This document shows, one piece after another, positions 19,260-29,315 of a stretch of 64,000 nucleotides of DNA; positions within the stretch are counted from its first letter, which is position 1; each line of letters begins with the position of its first letter. The stretch is from assembly GCA_022828425.1 (NCBI GenBank), contig CP094685.1:3266046-3330045 (forward strand), read 5' to 3'. The notes beneath the pieces are model-generated. The model did not search any database and was not told the DNA's origin. It was given only the letters and a program-made list of their open reading frames with translations. This DNA comes from Candidatus Thiothrix sulfatifontis. GTDB lineage: Bacteria > Pseudomonadota > Gammaproteobacteria > Thiotrichales > Thiotrichaceae. A program made the translations under genes and the position numbers.

Positions 19260-20354
19260 TTACACGTTAAACAGGAAGTTCAACACATCGCCGTCTTTCA
19301 CAATGTATTCCTTGCCTTCCGCCCGCATTTTCCCGGCTTCTTTCGCACCCTGCTCACCTTTATAAGCAATGAAATCCTCATACGCAATGGTTTGCGCACG
19401 GATAAAGCCGCGTTCAAAATCGGTATGAATCACGCCTGCCGCTTGGGGCGCAGTGGCATTTTTCGGAATCGTCCACGCCCGCACTTCTTTCACGCCTGCG
19501 GTGAAATAGGTCTGCAAGCCCAACAAATCGTAACCCGCGCGAATCACGCGGTTCAAACCCGGCTCATCCAGCCCCATACCCGCCAAAAACTCATCGCGTT
19601 CCGCATCGTCTAATTGCGAGAGTTCGGATTCCATTTCCGCACATACCGGCACCACCACGGCATTTTCACGTACCGCAATGGCGCGAACTTGATCCAGATA
19701 CGGGTTGTTTTCAAAGCCCTCTTCACTAACATTGGCAATGAACATTAACGGTTTGATGGTAATTAGGTGGAATTCGCGGATTGCCAAGGCACGCTCTTCC
19801 GCCGTCATATCCAGCGAACGCGCGGAATGCCCTTCAGACAGGTGTGCAAACAAGCGTTCTGCCAAGACTTTTTGCGCCAGCAAATCTTTACTGCCGGATT
19901 TAGCCGAACGGGTCAGACGATTCACCGCCTTTTCCGCCGTATCCAAATCCGCTAACGCCAACTCGGTATTGATGGTGTCGATGTCGGAGGCGGGGTCAAT
20001 CTTGCCTGCAACGTGAATAATGTCGTCGTTATTAAAGCAACGTACCACTTGCGCAATGGCGTCCGTTTCGCGGATATGCGCCAGAAACTTATTGCCCAAG
20101 CCTTCGCCCTGCGATGCGCCTGCCACCAAGCCTGCTATGTCCACGAATTCCATCGTGGTCGGCAAAATCCTGATGGGCTTGACGATCTCCGCCAAGGCGT
20201 CCAAGCGCGGATCGGGCATGGGGACGATGCCCACATTCGGCTCAATCGTGCAGAACGGGTAATTCGCTGCCTGAATGCCCGCTTTGGTCAGCGCATTGAA
20301 TAATGTGGATTTCCCCACGTTTGGTAAACCAACAATGCCGCACTTGAATCCCAT
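19260..20354 (-). CDS. ychF: Redox-regulated ATPase YchF (Obg family)
   Basis: A ribosome-associated OBG-family nucleotide hydrolase that prefers ATP; it acts in translation and stress control. The 364 residues have G1 [14 protein letters not shown] near 8-21, G3 [20 protein letters not shown] near 70-89, and the NVSE variant at G4 near 205 that explains the ATP preference. A C-terminal TGS-like domain ends [13 protein letters not shown]. It is the last gene of the lolB-ispE-tRNA-prs-rplY-pth-ychF cluster, a standard gammaproteobacterial order. Confidence 0.97.
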   Translation of the reverse strand: MGFKCGIVGLPNVGKSTLFNALTKAGIQAANYPFCTIEPNVGIVPMPDPRLDALAEIVKPIRILPTTMEFVDIAGLVAGASQGEGLGNKFLAHIRETDAIAQVVRCFNNDDIIHVAGKIDPASDIDTINTELALADLDTAEKAVNRLTRSAKSGSKDLLAQKVLAERLFAHLSEGHSARSLDMTAEERALAIREFHLITIKPLMFIANVSEEGFENNPYLDQVRAIAVRENAVVVPVCAEMESELSQLDDAERDEFLAGMGLDEPGLNRVIRAGYDLLGLQTYFTAGVKEVRAWTIPKNATAPQAAGVIHTDFERGFIRAQTIAYEDFIAYKGEQGAKEAGKMRAEGKEYIVKDGDVLNFLFNV

Positions 20355-20373
20355 GAGTTGTACCTGCTTATGT

Positions 20374-20949
20374 TTACTTCGTATGCAGCGCGTTCATCGC
20401 CTTCTGCATCTCACCGGCTAAAATCAATTCAGTCTGGTCGGCGGCTTTATCAATCGCGCGTGAAATGACGATTTCATCATCCAACGAGGGGCGCGACAGC
20501 ACATAATCGACCACTTTATTACGGTCGCCGGGGTGTCCGACACCCAGCCGCAACCGCCAATAATCCGCGCTCAAATGCGCATGGCAATCACGCAAACCAT
20601 TGTGTCCGCCGTGACCACCGGCTTGTTTCAAACGCACGTCACCGGGTGCAATATCCAGCTCGTCGTGCGCTACTAAAATTTGTTCCACCGAAATTTGGTA
20701 GAAACTGGCTAACTGTTTGACGGCTAAGCCGCTGCGGTTCATGAAAGTCATGGGCTTAATCAGCCATACCGTCGCGCTGCCGACTTGCAGTTTACAGACT
20801 TCGCCGGAAAAACGCTTCTCAACAGCAAACTTGCCGGAGTAACGCCTTGCCAGTTCGTCAACAAACCAAAACCCGGCATTGTGCCGGGTTTTGTCGTACT
20901 GGCTACCGGGGTTGCCCAAGCCTGCAATAAGGCGAATGGGAGTTCCCAT
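20374..20949 (-). CDS. pth: Peptidyl-tRNA hydrolase
   Basis: Cleaves peptidyl-tRNA released from stalled ribosomes. The 191-residue protein carries [22 protein letters not shown] near 7-28 (catalytic histidine in TRHNAG), [10 protein letters not shown] near 65, [16 protein letters not shown] near 93 with the catalytic aspartate, and [11 protein letters not shown] near 110. It sits 11 bp after rplY and 19 bp before ychF, so it is almost certainly cotranscribed with them. Confidence 0.97.
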   Translation of the reverse strand: MGTPIRLIAGLGNPGSQYDKTRHNAGFWFVDELARRYSGKFAVEKRFSGEVCKLQVGSATVWLIKPMTFMNRSGLAVKQLASFYQISVEQILVAHDELDIAPGDVRLKQAGGHGGHNGLRDCHAHLSADYWRLRLGVGHPGDRNKVVDYVLSRPSLDDEIVISRAIDKAADQTELILAGEMQKAMNALHTK

Positions 20950-20960
20950 CGGTATCGCCC

Positions 20961-21533
20961 TTAGTGAATCGCAGCGATAGCGTTGTCGTGGTCTTCGCCG
21001 AGCGCCAACTGCGGCAGGCTGACGCCTTCCGGCAGCTTCAAATCACTCATGTGCAAAATCTGACCTTTCTCGACATCGATCATGTCAACTTCGATGAATT
21101 CAGGCAGATTCTTCGGCAAGCAAGAAACTTCTACTTCAGAAATCATGTGGCTAACCGTGCCACCTTGTTCTTTAACGCCTTTTGCCACGTCATCGTTGAG
21201 GAAGTGCAGCGCCACGTGAACGTTGATTTCTTCATCGTCACGGATGCGCTGTAAGTCAGCGTGCATAATGATGGGCTTGGCAGGGTGACGTTGCAGGTCA
21301 CGCAAAATTACTTGCTCTTTACGATCACCGAAATCAACCGTGATGATTTGCGAGTAGAAACCTTCTTCCTGCAAATTACGGATCATTTCATTGTGACGCA
21401 ACATAATGGATTGTGCGTCAACGCCTGCGCCGTAAATAACGGCAGGTACCATACCAGTATTACGCAGGCGGCGGCTCGCACCCTTACCCTGTGTGTCACG
21501 TGTTTGCGCTTGCAAAACGTATTGTTTTGACAT
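20961..21533 (-). CDS. rplY: 50S ribosomal protein L25, general stress (Ctc) type
   Basis: Binds 5S rRNA in the large subunit. At 190 residues it is the long form with the C-terminal TL5/CTC domain, not the 94-residue E. coli form. The N-terminal L25 domain contains TRDTQGKGASRRLRNTGMVPAVIYG near residues 11-35 and LQRHPAKPIIMHADLQRI near 80. The C-terminal domain runs from about 100 with SHMISEVEVSCLPKNLPEFIEVD. It lies 74 bp downstream of prs, beyond a small terminator-like hairpin. Confidence 0.95.
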   Translation of the reverse strand: MSKQYVLQAQTRDTQGKGASRRLRNTGMVPAVIYGAGVDAQSIMLRHNEMIRNLQEEGFYSQIITVDFGDRKEQVILRDLQRHPAKPIIMHADLQRIRDDEEINVHVALHFLNDDVAKGVKEQGGTVSHMISEVEVSCLPKNLPEFIEVDMIDVEKGQILHMSDLKLPEGVSLPQLALGEDHDNAIAAIH

Positions 21534-21579
21534 GTTATCTCTCCAACAAAATCGTTACCGAACGCGACCGGACGGCAAC

Positions 21580-21600
21580 TAAAAAAACCCGCGAACGGGG
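21580..21600 (-). terminator. Short GC hairpin with T-run after prs
   Basis: On the minus strand a CCCG-TTCG-CGGG hairpin (UUCG tetraloop, four G-C pairs) is followed by seven T residues. It lies 8 bp past the prs stop codon and before rplY. It looks like a compact intrinsic terminator or attenuator that would lower read-through from prs into rplY-pth-ychF. Confidence 0.6.
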
Positions 21601-21607
21601 ACTAAAC

Positions 21608-22564
21608 TTATAAACCTTCAAACAGCGAGCTGACGGACTCGTCCTGATTGATGCGTAAAATGGTTTTCGCTAACACCCCAGCTACCGAAAGCTGACGAAT
21701 CTTAGCACATTTTTTCGCCGCGTCGCTTAATGGAATGGTATCGGTGATAACCACTTCATCAAGCTGAGAATGTTCGATATTGCTTACGGCTTTGCCGGAA
21801 AATACCGCGTGAGTCGCATACGCCCGCACGGTTAATGCGCCATGCTGCTTCAAGGCAGTCGCGGCATTGCACAAGGTACCGCCGGTGTCGATCAAATCGT
21901 CGATCAAAATGCAATTGCGCCCTTCCACATTCCCGATAATATTCATAATCTCGGATTTGTTGGGTTCAGGGCGGCGCTTATCGATAATCGCCAATTCGAC
22001 ATCGCCAAGGCCTTTGGCTAAAGCACGGGCACGCACCACACCGCCGACATCCGGTGACACCACCATAATGTTATCCAGCTCGCAAGCCAATACATCCTTA
22101 ATCAACACCCCAGAGGCATACACATTGTCCACGGGTAAATCGAAAAAGCCTTGAACTTGGTCAGAATGCAAATCGATGGTCAACACCCGGTCAACGTGTC
22201 CCGTCGCAATCATATCCGCCACGAGTTTGGCAGAAATCGGCACACGCCGTGAACGTACCCGTCGATCTTGCCGCGCATAGCCGTAATACGGAATAACAGC
22301 GGTGATTCGCCCGGCGGACGCACGATACAACGCATCCGCGATGATCAGCAGTTCCATCAGGTTATCGTTGGTCGGTGCGCAGGTAGATTGCACGATGAAG
22401 ACATCACGACCACGCACGTTTTCCAAAATCTCCACATGCACTTCACCATCACTGAAGCGTTCTGCTTTGATTTTACCGGGGGAAATTCCGAGGTGATCGA
22501 CGATTTTTTCGGTGAGTTCAGGATTAGCGTTGCCTGTAAACACCATCATTCTATCGTCAGACAT
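21608..22564 (-). CDS. prs: Ribose-phosphate pyrophosphokinase
   Basis: Makes PRPP from ribose 5-phosphate and ATP for nucleotide, histidine and tryptophan synthesis. The ATG at 22564 ([21 protein letters not shown]) gives 318 residues. The upstream open frame runs through the tRNA-Gln gene and is not coding. Conserved parts are [20 protein letters not shown] near 37-56, [11 protein letters not shown] near 98 with the catalytic-loop region, [16 protein letters not shown] [15 protein letters not shown] near 131, and the PRPP-binding [18 protein letters not shown] near 217. It forms an operon with ispE and the tRNA upstream. Confidence 0.97.
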   Translation of the reverse strand: MSDDRMMVFTGNANPELTEKIVDHLGISPGKIKAERFSDGEVHVEILENVRGRDVFIVQSTCAPTNDNLMELLIIADALYRASAGRITAVIPYYGYARQDRRVRSRRVPISAKLVADMIATGHVDRVLTIDLHSDQVQGFFDLPVDNVYASGVLIKDVLACELDNIMVVSPDVGGVVRARALAKGLGDVELAIIDKRRPEPNKSEIMNIIGNVEGRNCILIDDLIDTGGTLCNAATALKQHGALTVRAYATHAVFSGKAVSNIEHSQLDEVVITDTIPLSDAAKKCAKIRQLSVAGVLAKTILRINQDESVSSLFEGL

Positions 22565-22595
22565 GACATATCCGCATTGAGTAGGAGGGAAAAAA

Positions 22596-22670
22596 TGGCA
22601 GGGCCGCCAGGATTCGAACCTGGGAATGCTGGAATCAAAATCCAGTGCCTTACCGCTTGGCGACGGCCCT
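22596..22670 (-). tRNA. tRNA-Gln (anticodon TTG)
   Basis: A 75-nt tRNA with encoded CCA. The acceptor stem is AGGGCCG paired with CGGCCCT. The anticodon arm is CTGGA-TTTTGAT-TCCAG, giving anticodon TTG, and the T arm contains GGTTCGAATCC. It sits between ispE and prs on the same strand, a location also known for tRNA-Gln in other gammaproteobacteria. It is probably processed from the ispE-prs transcript. Confidence 0.96.
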
Positions 22671-22677
22671 TCTGAAA

Positions 22678-23535
22678 CTAATTGTAAAGCGCTGACAATG
22701 TTAACAATTTTTGTTGCAATGGTGAAGTATTCACACTGCTTGCGACAAAACCGAACCACTGATCAGGTAAGTTTTGCAGGATTATTTCACCGTCTTGCTT
22801 ACTTTCGACCGAGGCGAACAGGCAACTGCCTGAACCTGTCAACACCGCGTTTGAATACCGAGATAACCAACGTAAGGCCGTGGCAACTTCGGGATAACGC
22901 TTTTCTACCACCGGTTGAAAGACATTTCTGCCTAGCCCCGCGTGGAAGGTCGCTAATGTAATGGGAGGACAGTCACGTGTCAAGCCCGAATCAGAAAAAA
23001 GTTCGGCAGTAGGCACATGCACACCGGGATAAATCACCACATACCAAGCGTCAGGCAAGCTCACGGGGGTTAACTGCTCCCCGACGCCTTCCGCCCATGC
23101 TGCATGACCATGCACAAAAACCGGCACATCCGCCCCTAAACGCAAACCCAAAACAGCCAATTCATCCGTACTCAAGCCGCAACGCCATAGGTAGTTCAGC
23201 CCCAGCAACACCGTTGCTGCATCGGAGCTACCACCACCTAGACCACCGCCCATGGGAATGCGCTTCAACACCTGAATATCCGCCCCCAAAGAACAGCCCG
23301 TCACCTGCTGCAACAACCGCGCTGCCCGCACCGTCAAATCAGCCGCTTCCGGCACGCCCGCCGCGCCGACGGAGCGCTGAATCACCCCGTCATCGCGCAC
23401 GCTCAAGGTAATTTCATCGCCAAAATCGAGAAACACAAACAGGGTTTGCAGCAAATGGTAGCCATCCGCACGCCTGCCGGTAATGTGCAGAAACAGATTG
23501 AGCTTAGCGGGTGCAGGCAATATTAACGTTTGCAT
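22678..23535 (-). CDS. ispE: 4-diphosphocytidyl-2-C-methyl-D-erythritol kinase
   Basis: GHMP kinase of the MEP isoprenoid pathway. I chose the ATG at 23535 ([18 protein letters not shown]), 5 bp after the lolB stop; a TTG at 23559 would overlap lolB. The protein has 285 residues. [21 protein letters not shown] opens the protein, the GHMP ATP loop is [15 protein letters not shown] near 94-108 with catalytic aspartate region following, and the C-terminal [12 protein letters not shown] lies near 250. It is followed directly by the tRNA-Gln gene. Confidence 0.96.
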   Translation of the reverse strand: MQTLILPAPAKLNLFLHITGRRADGYHLLQTLFVFLDFGDEITLSVRDDGVIQRSVGAAGVPEAADLTVRAARLLQQVTGCSLGADIQVLKRIPMGGGLGGGSSDAATVLLGLNYLWRCGLSTDELAVLGLRLGADVPVFVHGHAAWAEGVGEQLTPVSLPDAWYVVIYPGVHVPTAELFSDSGLTRDCPPITLATFHAGLGRNVFQPVVEKRYPEVATALRWLSRYSNAVLTGSGSCLFASVESKQDGEIILQNLPDQWFGFVASSVNTSPLQQKLLTLSALYN

Positions 23536-23540
23536 GGGAA

Positions 23541-24179
23541 TCAATAACGTGTCTGCCAATCTTTCGCAATTACCTTGACCTTGGTGTTATCAGGGGTGCG
23601 GCTCAGGTTGATTCTTTCCGGTAACGCTTTCCAATCCGTGCCTTTCCAGCCGCTGTATTCCACCTGCCAGCCGGATTGTTGCAGCAGTTCGGGGCGGCCT
23701 TGCGCATCCAACTTGACTTGCTGCACGGGGGAATCGGGAGCAGGAATACCGCGCACCCAATATTTCATGCCATCCAACGGTAAAGACACCCCCAGTTGCG
23801 CTTGCAACAAACGTTCGGCATTCGAGTCTTTATAAGTCTTGCCATTGGCTTGCATCACCACTTCGGAGCGCTCGCCCTTGAGATAAGCGACAATCGAGCC
23901 TGTCAGCGGATTTTTAATGTTCATTTCATACTGATCATTGCCGGTCTGAAGCCATGAAATATTGAACGAAGCGCTTTGCTCCTGAAACTGCACGCCCACT
24001 TTGCCTTGTAAACGCCAGCTACTCATGCGGGCAAATTCAGCCTGACGTTGCTGCCAAGCACTTTGCGCATCCGCAGGCTTATTCGGCATTTCAGCGCCTG
24101 CGGTGGGGCTTTTGGTTTGCGTTGCACACCCGCCCAGCGTCAGGGCGCAACACGCCGCAACCAGCATCCATTGTTTCAT
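23541..24179 (-). CDS. lolB: Outer-membrane lipoprotein LolB
   Basis: Receives lipoproteins from LolA and inserts them in the outer membrane. The 212-residue precursor has a type II signal peptide ending in the lipobox LGGC, with the lipidated cysteine at about residue 18. The mature part has the LolB pattern: MSSWRLQGKVGVQFQEQSASFNISW near 52-76, then NPLTGSIVAYLKGE, and WVRGIPAPDSPV near 142. It is the usual neighbour of ispE and is divergent, beyond one extra gene, from hemA. Confidence 0.95.
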   Translation of the reverse strand: MKQWMLVAACCALTLGGCATQTKSPTAGAEMPNKPADAQSAWQQRQAEFARMSSWRLQGKVGVQFQEQSASFNISWLQTGNDQYEMNIKNPLTGSIVAYLKGERSEVVMQANGKTYKDSNAERLLQAQLGVSLPLDGMKYWVRGIPAPDSPVQQVKLDAQGRPELLQQSGWQVEYSGWKGTDWKALPERINLSRTPDNTKVKVIAKDWQTRY

Positions 24180-24207
24180 GAGTCGTTATCCTTAAGTAAT
24201 GAGAAGC

Positions 24208-25926
24208 TTACAAACTAACCAGCTTTGCCTTGGCGTTAAGCAGCAAGCTATCGGCTGGAAACTTGCTGAGCATGGCATCGAGAATACCTTGCGCTTCGGT
24301 TTTATTGCCACGCGCCGCCAGCACTTCAATCAAATGGCTGGCAACTTCAGGGTCTGGTAGCAGAGTATAGGCTTTGCGTAACCAAGTTTCTGCTTCTTGC
24401 GGTTTGCCCGACAGGAATAACACCCAACCCATGCTATCCATAATCGCCGGGTCATCCGGGCGACCCGTGAGCGCTTTGGTAATCAACTCGCTGGCTTCTG
24501 CATAACGTTGCGTATTCACCGCCAACATATACCCCAAAGCATTCAATACGGTGGCATTATTAGGCTGTAATTTCAGTACCGCGCGTAAATCGGCTTCCGC
24601 TTTGCCGAAATCACCAAGCTTTTCGGCGCTCAGAGCGCGGGAATACAACACATCCGGGTCATCGGCTGTCACCGCCAATGCCTTGCTAAAGCTCTCGACT
24701 GCTTCTGCATATTTTTCCTGATCATGCAAAATCTGCCCATCCAATTGTAACAGCAACACTTTGCGCTCATTCTCAGACGTAGCCTTCAGTTGCGCCGCCA
24801 GCCAGTCACGCGCACGCGCCAAACTCGCGGTTTCGACCAGTAAATCAGCAATGCGTAACGTCGCTTCACGGCTGTACTGCCCGCCAAGCGCCTGTTGGTA
24901 AACCTCAAGCGCTTGTTTGGGGCGTTGCAAACCTTCATGAATCTGCCCCATGAAATAACTCGCATCGACGGCACGTTCCGGCACGCTCAGTAATTTAGCA
25001 ATCAATGGCTCGGCGGCGGTGAATGACTTTTGTTCCAAGTGCAACAAACTTAAGGTGTAAAGAATATCCACGCTATTCGGAAACGTTGCATAAAGTTGTT
25101 GGTAAATTGGCAACGCCTCCACTCGCCGATCCGCCAAGATCAGCAGGCGAGCGTAATCCAGTTTGAGTTCAGCATCCTGACTATCCTTAGCAATAGCCTC
25201 CATTTCTTGAACCGCTTCGGCCAATTTCTCCAAACCTGCTAAAGCCTTAGCCGCCAACCTCGTCCCCTGCACTTTTTCGGCAGCGCTACCCTGTTTTTTT
25301 GCCGCCTGACTCGCCTGCAAAGCCACCTCAAATTGCTCGGTTTTTAGCGCAAAAGACGCCAGGGCAAGCTGCGCTTGTGGTGAACTATCCACGCTTTCCA
25401 CATAGCGTTTGAGGGTTTCGTAAGACTTTTTTGCATCCGGCTCCAGTGCCAGCAATGACACAATGAAAGCAAAGCCATGCCCGGCTTTTTTTTCAGCCGT
25501 GTCACGAACTCTCACCAAATCCTTGACCGCTTCTGCGTATTTTTCAGCCCGTAAATTCGCCAAGGCTTGGTACTGAAGCGCCTCGGTGGAATCCGGCGAT
25601 AACGTCATCCAACGTTCCAGCGCCCGCCCTGCCAATGGCGTGTCTTTGGCACTCATCGCCAATTCCACCGCCCGCTGCGCAATCGCAGGATCAGTCGCCT
25701 GCTGAGCGGCAGCAACGTAATGCAACGCTGCCTGCGCCACATTGCCTTGCTTAGCGAACATCTCCCCCGCAAGAATATTGTAAACCTGATAGCTCAAAGG
25801 GCTGCTGAAAGTGGCAACATTGCTGACTGGCTGATCGGCGAACGGGGTGTTACCCAATGTACAACCACCAATCAAGAGCGCGAGACCTAAACTCACAAAA
25901 CGGCGCGGTAAACGGCTGCTGGGCAT
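24208..25926 (-). CDS. Tetratricopeptide-repeat lipoprotein
   Basis: A 572-residue TPR protein of unknown partner. The N terminus is a lipoprotein signal (RFVSLGLALLIGGC) with lipobox IGGC, so the protein should be anchored to a membrane facing the periplasm. Most of the rest is a series of about a dozen 34-residue TPR helical hairpins; clear ones include DPDVLYSRALSAEKLGDFGKAEADLR and NATVLNALGYMLAVN near 430-480. Genes of this kind commonly sit upstream of lolB in gammaproteobacteria. The 28-bp gap to lolB indicates one transcript. A role in envelope assembly is an inference from location only. Confidence 0.88.
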   Translation of the reverse strand: MPSSRLPRRFVSLGLALLIGGCTLGNTPFADQPVSNVATFSSPLSYQVYNILAGEMFAKQGNVAQAALHYVAAAQQATDPAIAQRAVELAMSAKDTPLAGRALERWMTLSPDSTEALQYQALANLRAEKYAEAVKDLVRVRDTAEKKAGHGFAFIVSLLALEPDAKKSYETLKRYVESVDSSPQAQLALASFALKTEQFEVALQASQAAKKQGSAAEKVQGTRLAAKALAGLEKLAEAVQEMEAIAKDSQDAELKLDYARLLILADRRVEALPIYQQLYATFPNSVDILYTLSLLHLEQKSFTAAEPLIAKLLSVPERAVDASYFMGQIHEGLQRPKQALEVYQQALGGQYSREATLRIADLLVETASLARARDWLAAQLKATSENERKVLLLQLDGQILHDQEKYAEAVESFSKALAVTADDPDVLYSRALSAEKLGDFGKAEADLRAVLKLQPNNATVLNALGYMLAVNTQRYAEASELITKALTGRPDDPAIMDSMGWVLFLSGKPQEAETWLRKAYTLLPDPEVASHLIEVLAARGNKTEAQGILDAMLSKFPADSLLLNAKAKLVSL

Positions 25927-26116
25927 GTGTTTCTCCGGTCTGTCACAATCCCTGACTGCGACTGATCGTGTTATGTTGCAAGAGGTTTTAAGGATATATT
26001 CAACGAATTACCTTGTAATAAGCCATAACGTATCAGAAAATTCGCGGTTCTGAAAGTCAACTACCTCGCCCTAAAAGGGTGCAAAGGCCAAAATGTATCC
26101 GTTGGTGAAATACTGA

Positions 26117-27379
26117 ATGTCCATCCTGATCGTTGGAGTCAATCATAAAACCGCCCCAGTCTCCATCCGGGAAAAGGTTTCGTTCTCACCCGACAGCTTG
26201 CCGTTGGCCTTGCACGCTGCGCATCAGGTCGTGCCTGAAAACCTAATACTCTCGACCTGCAATCGCACCGAAATCTACGCCGCCGCCCACCCGCAACAGT
26301 CCGTCACCGCGCTGATTGAATGGCTGGCAAGCTGGCACAAAATGTCCGCCGCGCAATTGCAACCCTATTTGTACATCTACCAACAAGACGACGCGGTTCG
26401 CCACGCCTTACGGGTTGCCTGCGGACTGGATTCGCTGGTATTGGGCGAACCGCAAATCCTAGGGCAACTCAAAACCGCCCTGCAAGCCGCCAGCGACCAA
26501 GCCACCACCGGCAATCAATTAAACCGTCTGATGCAGCACGCTTTTTCCACCGCCAAAAAAGTGCGCACCCAAACCAGCATCGGCGCCAACCCCGTCTCGG
26601 TAGCATTCGCCGCCGTCAGCCTTGCCAAGCAAATTTTCAGCAAACTCGAAACCCAAACCGCGCTGCTGATTGGGGCGGGCGAAACCATCGAACTCGTCGG
26701 CAAACACCTTGCCACCAATCACATTGGCAAAATCATCGTTGCCAACCGCAGCATCGACAAAGCGCAAAAACTCGCCGCAGAATACGGTGGCAAGGGCATC
26801 GGCTTGCCCGAATTAGCCGATCATTTGCCCCAAGCGGACATTATTATTTCCTCCACCGCCTCACCTGTACCCATTTTGGGCAAAGGCGCGGTGGAACGGG
26901 CGCTCAAAATCCGCAAACACCGCCCCATGTTCATGGTCGACATCGCCGTCCCGCGTGATATTGAACAAGAAGTCGCCCAACTCGATGACGTCTATTTGTA
27001 CACCGTGGACGATTTGCATTCGGTCATCGAAGAAAATCTCCAATCACGCCGCGCCGCCGCCGAACAAGCCGAAGGCATGGTCATCACCGAAGTCAGCAAT
27101 TTCATGGCATGGCTGCGGGCACAAGACCACATGAACACGATTCGGGCATACCGCGCCCGCACCGACAACATCCGCCAAGAAGTCTTCGACAAAGCCACTG
27201 CCTTGTTGCAAAACGGCAAAAGCCCCGCAGAAGCCTTGCAATTTCTGGCACACACGCTGACAAACAAACTCTCACACGACGCGACCCAAGCCATGCACGC
27301 GGCGGCACGCAACGGCGACCACCAATTACTGGCACACGCTCGCGCCCTGTTTAACCTTTCTACTGACGACAACGGCTAA
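26117..27379 (+). CDS. hemA: Glutamyl-tRNA reductase
   Basis: Reduces glutamyl-tRNA to glutamate-1-semialdehyde, the first step of C5 tetrapyrrole synthesis. The 420 residues show GVNHKTAPVSIREKVSF near 7-23, the catalytic cysteine in LILSTCNRTEIY near 45-56, GEPQILGQLK near 113, and the Rossmann NADPH segment LLIGAGETIELVGKHL near 183. It is the first gene of hemA-prfA-prmC and is divergent from the lolB cluster, as in enterobacteria. The 190-bp upstream gap is AT-rich and should hold both promoters. Confidence 0.97.
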   Translation: MSILIVGVNHKTAPVSIREKVSFSPDSLPLALHAAHQVVPENLILSTCNRTEIYAAAHPQQSVTALIEWLASWHKMSAAQLQPYLYIYQQDDAVRHALRVACGLDSLVLGEPQILGQLKTALQAASDQATTGNQLNRLMQHAFSTAKKVRTQTSIGANPVSVAFAAVSLAKQIFSKLETQTALLIGAGETIELVGKHLATNHIGKIIVANRSIDKAQKLAAEYGGKGIGLPELADHLPQADIIISSTASPVPILGKGAVERALKIRKHRPMFMVDIAVPRDIEQEVAQLDDVYLYTVDDLHSVIEENLQSRRAAAEQAEGMVITEVSNFMAWLRAQDHMNTIRAYRARTDNIRQEVFDKATALLQNGKSPAEALQFLAHTLTNKLSHDATQAMHAAARNGDHQLLAHARALFNLSTDDNG

Positions 27380-27385
27380 CCCTCT

Positions 27386-28465
27386 GTGAAAGCATCTATC
27401 CTGCAAAAACTCGAAGCCTTAAGCGAACGCTACGCCGAAATTTCCGCCCTGTTGGGTGAACCGGATGTAATCGGCGATCAGCAACAATTCCGCAAACTCT
27501 CGATCGAATACAGCCAGCTCGAACCCGTGTCGCAAGGCTTTCACGCCTACCAACAGACCGCCGCCGACATGGAAGCCGCGCAGGAAATGCTCGCCGATCC
27601 CGAAATGCGCGACATGGCGCAAGAGGAAATCGAAGCCGCCAAAGCTCGCCGCGCCGCGCTCGAACTCGACCTGCAAAAACTGTTATTGCCGCAAGACCCG
27701 CACGATAATAGCAACGTGTTCCTCGAAATCCGTGCAGGCACGGGCGGGGATGAAGCCGCGATTTTTGCCGGAGACTTGTTCCGCATGTACGCGCGTTACG
27801 CCGAAAGCCGCCGCTGGCAGGTGGAAATCATCAGCCAAAACGAAGGCGAACACGGCGGTTTCAAAGAAATCATTTCGCGGGTCATTGGTCAGGGCGCGTA
27901 TTCACGGCTGAAATTTGAATCCGGCGCACACCGCGTGCAGCGCGTACCTGCCACCGAATCGCAGGGGCGGATTCACACCTCCGCTGCCACGGTTGCGGTC
28001 ATGCCAGAGCTGGATGAAGTCGAAGCCACCGATATTAATCCGGCAGATTTGAAGGTCGACACCTACCGCGCATCGGGTGCGGGTGGTCAGCACATCAACA
28101 AAACCGAATCCGCCATTCGCATTACGCACATTCCTACCGGCATCGTGGTCGAATGCCAAGAAGAGCGCTCGCAACACAAAAACCGCGCCAAAGCGATGGG
28201 GCTGTTGCAATCGCGTATTTTTGAAGGCGAACGCCAGAAACAAGCCGCTGAACAAGCCGAAACCCGCAAAAGCTTGGTGGGGTCTGGGGATCGTTCCGAA
28301 CGCATCCGCACCTACAACTTCCCACAAGGGCGCGTCACCGACCACCGCATCAACCTGACGTTGTATAAGTTGGATGAAATCTTGGTGGGCAGTGTTGATC
28401 AGGTGATTGAGCCGCTGATTAATGAATACCAAGCCGATCAATTGGCGGCGTTGGCGGATGAGTAG
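27386..28465 (+). CDS. prfA: Peptide chain release factor 1
   Basis: Terminates translation at UAA and UAG. It begins with a GTG at 27386, 6 bp after hemA, giving 359 residues. The stop-codon-recognising PxT-type element is [21 protein letters not shown] near 187-207. The GGQ loop is [16 protein letters not shown] near 227-242, where the glutamine will be methylated by PrmC encoded next. [29 protein letters not shown] sequence follows near 296. Its stop overlaps the prmC start by 8 bp. Confidence 0.97.
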   Translation: MKASILQKLEALSERYAEISALLGEPDVIGDQQQFRKLSIEYSQLEPVSQGFHAYQQTAADMEAAQEMLADPEMRDMAQEEIEAAKARRAALELDLQKLLLPQDPHDNSNVFLEIRAGTGGDEAAIFAGDLFRMYARYAESRRWQVEIISQNEGEHGGFKEIISRVIGQGAYSRLKFESGAHRVQRVPATESQGRIHTSAATVAVMPELDEVEATDINPADLKVDTYRASGAGGQHINKTESAIRITHIPTGIVVECQEERSQHKNRAKAMGLLQSRIFEGERQKQAAEQAETRKSLVGSGDRSERIRTYNFPQGRVTDHRINLTLYKLDEILVGSVDQVIEPLINEYQADQLAALADE

Positions 28466-29315
28466 AAAATCTTCGGTGTCCATCGCCGAATTATTGGCAC
28501 AAGCCACACGGCAATTAACCGATACGTCGGAATCAGCGCGGGCAGATGCAGAAATTTTGCTGGCACATTGCCTGCAAAAATCGCGCACTTGGCTGATGAC
28601 CTGGCCTGAAAAACGGGTCGAGCCAGGGATTGAAGCAGCGTTTCAACAACTGCTGGCAGAACGTGTGCGTGGCGTGCCGATTGCGCACCTCACCGGACAA
28701 CGCGAATTTTGGACGCTCAATCTAAAAGTCACACCTGACACCCTAATCCCCCGCCCCGAAACCGAATTGCTCGTCGAAACCATGCTGGCATTGCTTCCGA
28801 AAACGCCCTGTTCTATCCTCGATCTCGGCACTGGCACTGGCGCAATCGCCTTAAGCCTCGCCAGCGAACGCCCTGACCTCAATATCACTGCCTGCGACCT
28901 TTCCGCCGCCGCTTTAGCCGTTGCCACAGAAAACGCCCACAGCAACCACATTCACACCGTGCAATTTATCCAATCCGACTGGTTCAGCAACCTGCCACCA
29001 CAACGCTTTGCTGTCATTGTTTCCAACCCGCCCTACATCGAAACCAACGACCCACATCTAACACAAGGCGATGTGCGCTTTGAACCGCTCACCGCGCTCA
29101 CTGCGGGGCAAGACGGGCTGGATGACATTCGCCACATTGTGCAAACCGCGCCGCATTGGTTAGTAAACGGTGGCTGGTTATTGTTGGAACACAGTTACAA
29201 TCAGGCAACAGCGGTCACAACCCTGCTGCAAATGGCGGGCTTTCAACAAGTACGTTGCCTACCGGATTTGGCAGGCAACGATCGGGTTAGTTTAGGGCAA
29301 TGGCTGGCGGCTTAG
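28458..29315 (+). CDS. prmC: Release factor glutamine N5-methyltransferase
   Basis: Methylates the GGQ glutamine of release factors with SAM. The ATG at 28458 lies within the end of prfA (8-bp overlap), giving 285 residues. Motifs are [13 protein letters not shown] near 97-109, the SAM-binding [15 protein letters not shown] near 120-134, and the catalytic VSNPPYIE near 190. It is cotranscribed with its substrate gene prfA. Its 3' end overlaps the convergent pilY1 copy 1 by 4 bp. Confidence 0.96.
   Translation: MSRKSSVSIAELLAQATRQLTDTSESARADAEILLAHCLQKSRTWLMTWPEKRVEPGIEAAFQQLLAERVRGVPIAHLTGQREFWTLNLKVTPDTLIPRPETELLVETMLALLPKTPCSILDLGTGTGAIALSLASERPDLNITACDLSAAALAVATENAHSNHIHTVQFIQSDWFSNLPPQRFAVIVSNPPYIETNDPHLTQGDVRFEPLTALTAGQDGLDDIRHIVQTAPHWLVNGGWLLLEHSYNQATAVTTLLQMAGFQQVRCLPDLAGNDRVSLGQWLAA

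Noticed and set aside
22565..22759. N-terminal extension of prs
   Set aside because: It would translate the tRNA-Gln gene; the PRPP synthetase family begins at MSDDRMM.
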